From CAZPMT01 sp964587655 (GTDB lineage: Bacteria > Hydrogenedentota > Hydrogenedentia > Hydrogenedentales > SLHB01): DNA of 29,747 nucleotides. Position 1 is the stretch's first letter. Each line of letters opens with the position of its first letter. The notes under the pieces were generated by a model, which worked only from the letters and a program-made list of their open reading frames with translations, was not told the DNA's origin and did no database searches. Where the stretch lies: the NCBI GenBank assembly GCA_964587655.1, contig CAZPMT010000062.1:1-29747 (forward strand). Reading direction: 5' to 3'. Below are positions 25,701-29,747 of this stretch, piece by piece. The position numbers were made by a program, and so were the translations under genes.

Positions 25701-26659
25701 CCGCTCTGGCCCTCGTGATGCGTTACCGGCCCAACGTCTGGGTTCGTCGCGCGTTTCTGTTGATTGTGCTCGTCGTAACGGGCTGGCTGCTGAATCTTCA
25801 ATACTCGATGCAGCACGTGATGTCGCTGCTGAGTCTGAACTTCGGGACCGTGGGACTGAACGCCCCCTTCTTGCTCGTCTTGATTTTCCCCGTCATCGTC
25901 GCTCTGTTTGGCAACGTCTACTGCGGCTACCTCTGTCCTTTCGGAGCGCTGCAAGAACTTGCGGGCGACCTGAATACGCGAAACAGATCAGGCGGATTGG
26001 ACAAACGCACCTGGCAATACGGACGGACGGTCAAGTACGGTCTACTGTTTCTCCTCGTCGTGGTTTACGCGCTCACGCGCGACTTCGGCACGTTGCGCGC
26101 CGACCCCCTTATCACGCTGTTCGGCATAGGCCGGGACCGCTTCATCGTCGCGGTGGCCGCGGTGTGCGTGGGCCTGTCCGTGTTCTTCCCGCGGTTCTGG
26201 TGCCGCGGCCTCTGTCCGGCGGGCGCATTCCTGTCGCTGTTCAACGGTATATCGCTGTTGCGCCGTTTCATGCCTGTGCGATATCCGAACCGATGCGACC
26301 TAGGCGTCCGCGCCGTGGAGGACCTCGATTGCATCTGCTGCGACCGTTGCCGGCTCCGGGCCGTTCCCGCCGAACCCGAACCACTTCGCAAAAAATCCGC
26401 GGAGACGATCTTCCTTAGCGCCGCAGCCATTCTGGCGCTCGTCCTGGCGGCTCACACGGTTTCGGCGGCAAGGACATATCTACGTTCCGTGGCGAGTGCA
26501 ACCGCGGGCGTTCCAGGCGCCGCCGGAAAGTCCAGAAACCTCGATTTGGACCGCATTCGGCAGCTCATCCGGCAGCGGCAACTCTCCGATCACGAGGCCC
26601 AGTTCTCTGCGCCGGCGCCTTCGGCGCCAACTCAGGAAACCACAAAACCCAATCCTTAG
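22736..26659 (+). CDS. giant membrane protein: degenerate spermidine-synthase-like + FMN-binding + NapH/NosR-like Fe-S domain
   Basis: A 1307-aa polytopic protein. About six N-terminal helices (15-240) precede a SpeE-like Rossmann region (about 240-500): GQFIVMSGASVCD, VLVFGGNTLG for the SAM loop, YDLIVLNLPD for the strand that normally ends in the catalytic Asp (Asn381 here). A second helix bundle spans 540-800. An FMN-binding domain (about 810-945) carries VTGATISW, where Ser938 sits at the ApbE-type flavinylation position. The last part is NapH/NosR-like: CGYLCP (Cys1063, Cys1067), CRGLCP (Cys1156, Cys1160) between helices, then Cys1187 and Cys1199/1201/1202/1205 as further cluster ligands. 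This suggests electron transfer across the membrane through flavin and Fe-S centres. No ApbE is in the window. The ribosome site is weak. Confidence 0.85.
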   Translation: MPSAKRRSRLVVAGMLGFYALVAQTLLFRDFLTVFEGNELGISAFFTSWLLWVAVGALLGRAEVRAMASVTRRFPLLALLYIPAFLLQRYLVLHARGLVGVEAYEMFPFMPMFGMAFVANAPVSLLTGLLFTLACRWTSEITDLPVSRVYIAETLGSCLGGVFVTLELSTRVPHEGVFAVASCYLLLLNAGSVVDESRKIPRVIRNISLAVLAMLAIASLFLSGSTVMMRWTQEADRAAWSRLLPQDSYRGTFATARGRYLYGERAGQFIVMSGASVCDTLPPDEHAAEVVALHLAQKPDARRVLVFGGNTLGLCVEFKKLPKVAQVTWMHPDHEYPTGLWHLMNDQTGYLQSLMFRDTPKQDIRTWARETGERYDLIVLNLPDVTTLALNRYCTEEFFALLKRVLAENGVVSARISGGANYLGGELAYLGSSMLHTLESAFKHVVIKPGDETWFLASDGDGLAQAPAVLRDRFAAIQGASGIYPPEGILGLYPPDRADFQLKAYRNIIAETDPALLRNTDREPKALSYGLFLAIKQAEWRLLAAALPSLFRAGAWVFLVPVILYGLLRCVYLLKMPRRLASDGVFDTQFLVFSTGLASMALSIVLMFLYQARFGSLVMDIGLVVAIFMLGSSVGGFASNRFYAREASPDAPVPSGSSRARVALGAILTCHAGLLILVAFLPDIASRALWFLLIGLAGFFTGVYFPIAAFQMKAASRSVAQTGSSLETLDHLGGALGALVTGLLMLPILGGATTLWILAALIAVNLAPTHMPARRVEAPGLLDRIARPLGYTAFGIAAYLLIVSQVVALQRAADEGKILLEAARDMAAGADVREEQAGLPDGALYSYLTVADTPDRPGGYVFSTARWASRIPGYGGPISLAVYADREGVLRDYRVLRSNETPAYMALVDARRQRLIGRRVFDPDPFSGVELVTGATISWNAITEIFETAGRGFAAEVLGKGSLEPEAAPVRFDWTDPRLRDFACLAGLAALALVMRYRPNVWVRRAFLLIVLVVTGWLLNLQYSMQHVMSLLSLNFGTVGLNAPFLLVLIFPVIVALFGNVYCGYLCPFGALQELAGDLNTRNRSGGLDKRTWQYGRTVKYGLLFLLVVVYALTRDFGTLRADPLITLFGIGRDRFIVAVAAVCVGLSVFFPRFWCRGLCPAGAFLSLFNGISLLRRFMPVRYPNRCDLGVRAVEDLDCICCDRCRLRAVPAEPEPLRKKSAETIFLSAAAILALVLAAHTVSAARTYLRSVASATAGVPGAAGKSRNLDLDRIRQLIRQRQLSDHEAQFSAPAPSAPTQETTKPNP

Positions 26660-27711
26660 CGAGACCGTTGTCCCTTTCTCGGCAAGAGGACAACAGCAGC
26701 GGACAACAGTAGCAATCCGTCCCCGGCAGCGTTCCCGAAAGACATGCCCGATGACGAGCGGCCGAACGTCGCGCCGAAGCATCCGCCGTTGTTCTCTCCC
26801 TCACCTTCGCCTTCGCCCTCCGCTTCTCCTTCCCCCTCAATATCGCCGCCGAAAGCCGTCCAAGCGGCATCGATGAAATCATCCGAATCAGTCGCGTACA
26901 CCGCCGTCAGATGCGCGTTTGCAGCGTCGTTAGGATGCGAGTCGCCCGTCGAGCCGCCATAGTCGCCGCGAAGGCGGTTCGGATGCGTGAGACGGTTGTC
27001 CGCGTACGCCAGTTCGTTGAAGAGATCGAACACGGCGACATTGTGCAGGCCGGGATGGGCCGCGTTGTACGAGGACAGCCATTCGCCCTTCAGCCAGTCA
27101 TTGAACAAACGTGCCCGGTGCGCAGCCGCGTCGTCGGTCGACGTGTAGTTCAGCGGCGGCGACGTTACCGGGACAAACAACGCGTCCGGGTTCTCGGCGA
27201 AGATATCTTCCAGAGGTTTGTAGACGCGGCCGTCGTGGTTGTACGTGTTTCCCGAGCCCTGCGGGTGTCTGTAAATGGCTTTGAAATTCGCGAGCGTGAA
27301 GTCACCGCTGAACGGATCGCCCGGTTCCACGCCGTCATCCCAGATGTTGCTGTTCGGAAAACAACTCTTGAACATGATGATTCGATTGACGCCGGACTCG
27401 CAATCAAACGCCTTCACATTGTCAAGATAGTCGTTGAACCACAGAATCCAGTGTTCCATGTCCGTACTGTCGCCGGGAACGGAGCCCGGCGAGCCGGGAC
27501 GCCCCGAGTCCGGGTCAATCACAGTGCCGTAAGTGATGTCATTCCGCTCATCGATGTAGCTTTTCGCCACCAGCGCATCATCCAGGCTATGGCTCAGCCA
27601 GTTCGACCCAACCGAGTGATGAATAAACACAAGGTTGTCCGCGCTACCCAACCCCGTCAGCCCGCAAATGCACAGGAACGCCGCCACCCAAACCTTCTTC
27701 AATTGTGCCAT
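26656..27711 (-). CDS. secreted SGNH-like protein with EG-repeat linker and C-terminal sorting-like tail
   Basis: 351 aa. A signal peptide (MAQLKKVWVAAFLCICGLTGLGSA) is followed by a globular domain beginning VFIHHSVGSNWL, with RIIMFKSCFPNSN and DSHPNDAANAHL late in the domain. These resemble SGNH-type esterase blocks, although the block I GDSL motif is replaced by HHSVG. After the domain comes an EGEGEAEGEGEGEGE linker, then a Cys, a Gly/Ser-rich stretch, a hydrophobic helix (DGLLLLSAAVVLL) and a basic end (PRKGQRSR). That tripartite tail is characteristic of C-terminal anchoring or sorting signals, with the Cys as the likely processing site. GAGGAGGG precedes the start. Its stop codon overlaps the stop of the convergent 1307-aa gene. 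Enzymatic activity is unproven. Confidence 0.75.
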   Translation of the reverse strand: MAQLKKVWVAAFLCICGLTGLGSADNLVFIHHSVGSNWLSHSLDDALVAKSYIDERNDITYGTVIDPDSGRPGSPGSVPGDSTDMEHWILWFNDYLDNVKAFDCESGVNRIIMFKSCFPNSNIWDDGVEPGDPFSGDFTLANFKAIYRHPQGSGNTYNHDGRVYKPLEDIFAENPDALFVPVTSPPLNYTSTDDAAAHRARLFNDWLKGEWLSSYNAAHPGLHNVAVFDLFNELAYADNRLTHPNRLRGDYGGSTGDSHPNDAANAHLTAVYATDSDDFIDAAWTAFGGDIEGEGEAEGEGEGEGENNGGCFGATFGRSSSGMSFGNAAGDGLLLLSAAVVLLPRKGQRSR

Positions 27712-27898
27712 CCTCTAACCCTCCTCATTCAGCATGACACGAAGCGCATCGGATGCAGAGTGCGATCAAAACGGATTGCACCGGATGCCAGGGCCACCGT
27801 CATCAGTATCGGCGCGAGAAACGCTGTTGCCGCGAAAGGAGGTGCGGACGACATCGTGTTTGGCGCGGCAATTGGGCGCGCTGGGCGCGTCCTCGCAG

Positions 27899-28111
27899 CT
27901 AGACAGCCAAGCCGACGCCCTCGAGAATGACTTGGTGAAGGGTCTCGCGTCCGCCGAAATGTGCGGTTGCGTCGAGTACCTCGATCGCCGCCAGATTCCC
28001 GTCGGCATCATAATCCACGGCGATGCCCTCGCCCAAGTGCTTGGTCGTGACGGTAGTGTCGCGGAAAATAATGCTCAGCGCATCGACCTCGGGATCGTAA
28101 GAGATCTTCAT
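27899..28111 (-). CDS. DUF2283 domain protein (putative antitoxin)
   Basis: A 70-aa protein with the DUF2283 signature: MKISYDPEVDALSIIF at the start, GIAVDYDADGNLAAIEVLDA in the middle. Small DUF2283 proteins commonly sit beside DUF4258 proteins, and the pair is regarded as toxin-antitoxin-like. Here it follows the DUF4258 gene by 21 bp, with an AGGAG ribosome site before the ATG. It is the last gene of a run of overlapping or closely spaced small genes on this strand. Biochemical function is unknown. Confidence 0.85.
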   Translation of the reverse strand: MKISYDPEVDALSIIFRDTTVTTKHLGEGIAVDYDADGNLAAIEVLDATAHFGGRETLHQVILEGVGLAV

Positions 28112-28132
28112 GTCGAAGCTCCTTATTCTGCC

Positions 28133-28393
28133 TCAGTAGTAGTAAGTATAAACCGTAACGACCAGTATTTCCAGGGGATCATCTACAAAAATCGGGCGTA
28201 CCTGCTTGGTTGAGTACAGCTTGCGGTTCCAATACTGGTTGAAAGGGAATTCCTTCGAGCATTCCAGGCGATTCATGCCCTGTTCGGCCGGTTTCCACGG
28301 CATGGTTGCGATCGTTTCTTCAACTTCAGCCACAGTAAACCCTCGCTTCACAACGTACGACAGCGCATGAGTTGAGAGTCGAACCGGTCTCAT
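28133..28393 (-). CDS. DUF4258 domain protein (putative toxin partner)
   Basis: 86 aa. LSTHALSYVVKRGFTVAEVEETI is the characteristic N-terminal helix pair of DUF4258, and a beta-rich end follows (RPIFVDDPLEILVVTVYTYYY). DUF4258 proteins are predicted RelE/BrnT-like small toxins that pair with DUF2283. The ATG overlaps, as ATGA, the stop of a short restriction-enzyme-like remnant lying upstream, so it may depend on translation of that remnant. The terminal run of tyrosines is unusual but lies in the expected last strand. Confidence 0.75.
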   Translation of the reverse strand: MRPVRLSTHALSYVVKRGFTVAEVEETIATMPWKPAEQGMNRLECSKEFPFNQYWNRKLYSTKQVRPIFVDDPLEILVVTVYTYYY

Positions 28394-28512
28394 TTGGCTC
28401 CTTCCTCCACGATGGCGATCTCGTCGTCCGTCGGGGCGATTTGGCGCTCAAGGACGCCTCGCTCACGCTCGGACTTCGCCACCGCCAACTGCTTGTGCAG
28501 CACAGGAATCAA
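28390..28512 (-). pseudogene. restriction/methyltransferase-like C-terminal remnant
   Basis: About 40 open codons directly after the PIN-like stop, in the same frame as that gene, ending in TGA that overlaps the DUF4258 ATG. The translation LHKQLAVAKSERERGVLERQI, then APTDDEIAIVEEGAK, resembles the C-terminal tail of type IIG or N6-adenine methylase/specificity proteins, which typically read '...LERQIAATDREIDALVYELYGLTDEEIAIVEG'. The middle part of that tail appears deleted here. The call depends on memory of the family pattern and is tentative. Confidence 0.45.
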
Positions 28513-29433
28513 TCATATCATCAGATCGTTCAGATCCGTGAACAACCGTGTTACGTATCTCGCGTCGAGATTCTCACGACGCGCCTTGTCCATCCAGTAT
28601 TTCTCGGTTACTACTACGTCACAGTACGGGATAGCCATTGATAACTGCGCCACATCAGCGACATCGTTCGGGGCCATGGACCTATCCGACTGCCGCCGAT
28701 GCTGAACGACCAACGCTGTCTCAACGTCCAAAGGGGGAACGTTGGCTATCAGGCCGACAGTATCTTCAAAGGCCAGTTCGAGGAGATCCTCCTTTCCCTT
28801 GCCTATCCTCGATGCAGCCGCAAGGTATCTATCCTGAAAGTCCAGGAACAGCCTTGCCATATATGACCGGCGTTCTATGTCCAACTGATCCTTTGGTGCG
28901 TCTTTCAATGCACTGTTCACCCGATTACATGCATCCTGGTTCAGTCGCGACAGCCCGGCATGAAGATTTCGCCTCGTGTCCTCCGGCATGTCTAGCCAGA
29001 AGTGCATCCACGCTTGCGGTGTTTCCAGAAAATCGCGCCAAGCGGTTCCGTCGCCCTGAGACGGCGGCTCGGGCCAGAGGCCAAAAACGGCGCTGTGCCC
29101 AAACACCCGGGGCTCGCTCGTCGCATGATCACACTTGAATGTCTTGTACACGCAGTTGCTGATTAGCTGGTCCATGACTCTCGGTGATGAAGCGATAGCC
29201 CAGCACCTCGAAAGTGATACCACAAACTCCCATACGTCACGGCGCTTCTCGGGCTGCCCATATCTGTTGAGTTCCAGGCAATGAGTTAAGCTGACAGGAA
29301 GCACGAGTTCGCCTTTCTCTACCGATTGACGCAAGTACGCGAGAACTCCAGCGAACCGCTCCCCGTTCTTGCTCCCATAGTGCGCCCTTGCCAGATCGAT
29401 CCATTTATTTGTGTCGAGGTAAATCTTCCTCAC
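28513..29433 (-). CDS. PIN-like domain protein (putative ribonuclease)
   Basis: 306 aa. The N-terminus KIYLDTNKWIDLARA carries the first PIN Asp in the classic position, LELNRY gives a mid-domain acidic residue, and NDVADVAQLSMAIPYCDVVVTEK carries the C-terminal acidic residues and the final strand. PIN proteins are metal-dependent RNases. This is about twice the size of VapC, with a helical insertion of unknown role, so it is likely a larger PIN-like subfamily. A GTG start at 29433 is chosen because KIYLDTN follows immediately, GAGGGAG lies upstream, and it overlaps the stop of a 20-codon frame as GTGA. A longer frame extends to 29631 but runs through the antitoxin-like gene in another frame. 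Confidence 0.7.
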   Translation of the reverse strand: MRKIYLDTNKWIDLARAHYGSKNGERFAGVLAYLRQSVEKGELVLPVSLTHCLELNRYGQPEKRRDVWEFVVSLSRCWAIASSPRVMDQLISNCVYKTFKCDHATSEPRVFGHSAVFGLWPEPPSQGDGTAWRDFLETPQAWMHFWLDMPEDTRRNLHAGLSRLNQDACNRVNSALKDAPKDQLDIERRSYMARLFLDFQDRYLAAASRIGKGKEDLLELAFEDTVGLIANVPPLDVETALVVQHRRQSDRSMAPNDVADVAQLSMAIPYCDVVVTEKYWMDKARRENLDARYVTRLFTDLNDLMI

Positions 29434-29492
29434 TTGGCGACTCCCTCGACGATGGCAACCTTGTCCTTGCCTTGATCGAACGACTTGTTCAC
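29430..29492 (-). other. 20-codon bridging frame between antitoxin-like and PIN-like genes
   Basis: The GTG start overlaps the stop of the 29489-29668 gene and the TGA overlaps the GTG of the PIN-like gene, so ribosomes could pass through three frames in a row. The peptide VNKSFDQGKDKVAIVEGVAK ends like the remnant at 28390-28512 (IAIVE..AK). It may be a decayed gene end kept as a translational coupler. Confidence 0.35.
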
Positions 29493-29668
29493 GTCCACCC
29501 TCCGTGCCGGCCCACCACGACACGGTCGCCGTATTCGGCTTCCTTCCGACGCAGGTATTCGCAAAGATTGCCAACGTCGTTGCCAAATTGCGCGGAGATT
29601 TCGGCACGAATTGCGCGAACTTCGTCGACAATGGCGTCCGGCATTGGCGGTATCTCAGGCGGTTTCAT
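29489..29668 (-). CDS. small antitoxin-like protein upstream of PIN-like gene
   Basis: 59 aa. After a proline-rich start (MKPPEIPPMPD) the sequence AIVDEVRAIRAEISAQFGND and LCEYLRRKEAEYGDRVVV matches the pattern of the 57-aa gene at 16000-16173: IVxEVRxxRxE, a helix, then GDxxV. Both are next to PIN-type genes, which supports a shared antitoxin role. The start at 29668 has GGGAAG about 7 nt upstream. It is first in the minus-strand run that continues to DUF2283. No DNA-binding motif is evident. Confidence 0.6.
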   Translation of the reverse strand: MKPPEIPPMPDAIVDEVRAIRAEISAQFGNDVGNLCEYLRRKEAEYGDRVVVGRHGGWT

Positions 29669-29747
29669 TGTTTTCTTCCCAGAGCAGTTCCAGAGTGACG
29701 ATGCAACATGACCTGTCTGTTTCCCGGGTCTGTCACGCTATAGCCTT

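Noticed and set aside
24812..25954. A 380-codon minus-strand frame opposite the FMN domain region
   Set aside because: Composition is Arg/Glu/Gln-rich shadow; the plus strand encodes clear membrane helices and the FMN motif there.
1515..26659. A functional link between the copper ATPase and the MEMO protein (MEMO1 has been reported to bind metals)
   Set aside because: The genes are 16 kb apart on opposite strands with unrelated genes between; the window gives no support.
26800..26850. CTTCTCC/CCTTCGCC tandem-like repeats that could be mistaken for a microsatellite or CRISPR-like array
   Set aside because: They encode the EG-repeat linker of the minus-strand protein; there are no unique spacers.
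26911..27930. A 339-codon open frame on the plus strand opposite the secreted SGNH-like gene
   Set aside because: Arg/Val-rich antisense shadow with no domain; the minus-strand gene has a signal peptide, linker and ribosome site.

Overview
The window is a GC-rich bacterial chromosome fragment, probably from an uncultured lineage near the Planctomycetes-Lentisphaerae-Hydrogenedentes radiation. That placement is an inference. It rests on a secreted protein with an (EG)n linker, a lone Cys, one hydrophobic helix and a basic tail, on an AmmeMemoRadiSam locus, on palindromic intergenic elements and on many small toxin-antitoxin-like genes. No rRNA, tRNA, CRISPR array or transposase was seen.

Left end (about 0.04-3.8 kb, minus strand): a 32-codon fragment of unknown origin, then a NagA-like N-acetylglucosamine-6-phosphate deacetylase and upstream of it a CopA-type Cu(I) P-type ATPase. 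Divergently, a single 10.5-kb gene (4.06-14.57 kb) encodes a three-module NRPS: TubC docking, C-A-T, C-A-T, C-A-T, TE. C1 has lost the catalytic His, and the TE has a Cys-Glu-His triad in place of Ser-Asp-His. A Gfo/Idh/MocA oxidoreductase follows in the same direction. No PPTase, MbtH protein or exporter is in view.

Middle (15.6-19.6 kb): a truncated PIN toxin with an intact small antitoxin-like gene, an SGNH-hydrolase gene whose 5' end looks frameshifted, and an AT-richer three-gene operon (RelE/HigB-like protein, XRE regulator, small unknown protein). The operon has a near-consensus promoter and a perfect 7-6-7 palindromic operator. Repeat sequences suggest that this operon interrupted a duplicated promoter/leader element. 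The downstream half of that element now drives the next gene.

Redox-like cluster (19.6-26.7 kb): an AmmeMemoRadiSam radical-SAM enzyme, a 62-aa twin-arginine protein translationally coupled to it, a membrane-anchored MEMO-AMMECR1 fusion, and a 1307-aa membrane protein joining a degenerate spermidine-synthase-like domain, an FMN-binding domain and a NapH/NosR-like iron-sulfur membrane domain. The co-orientation and tight spacing suggest one membrane-associated redox or modification system. This is the best candidate here for an undescribed system. Two elaborate inverted-repeat elements lie between its genes.

Right end (26.7-29.7 kb, minus strand): a secreted SGNH-like protein that converges on the cluster with overlapping stop codons, followed by a run of overlapping or closely spaced toxin-antitoxin-like genes (a small antitoxin-like protein, a PIN-like protein, DUF4258, DUF2283). 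Short restriction-enzyme-like C-terminal remnants lie between them. All family calls were made by reading translations; no database search was run.
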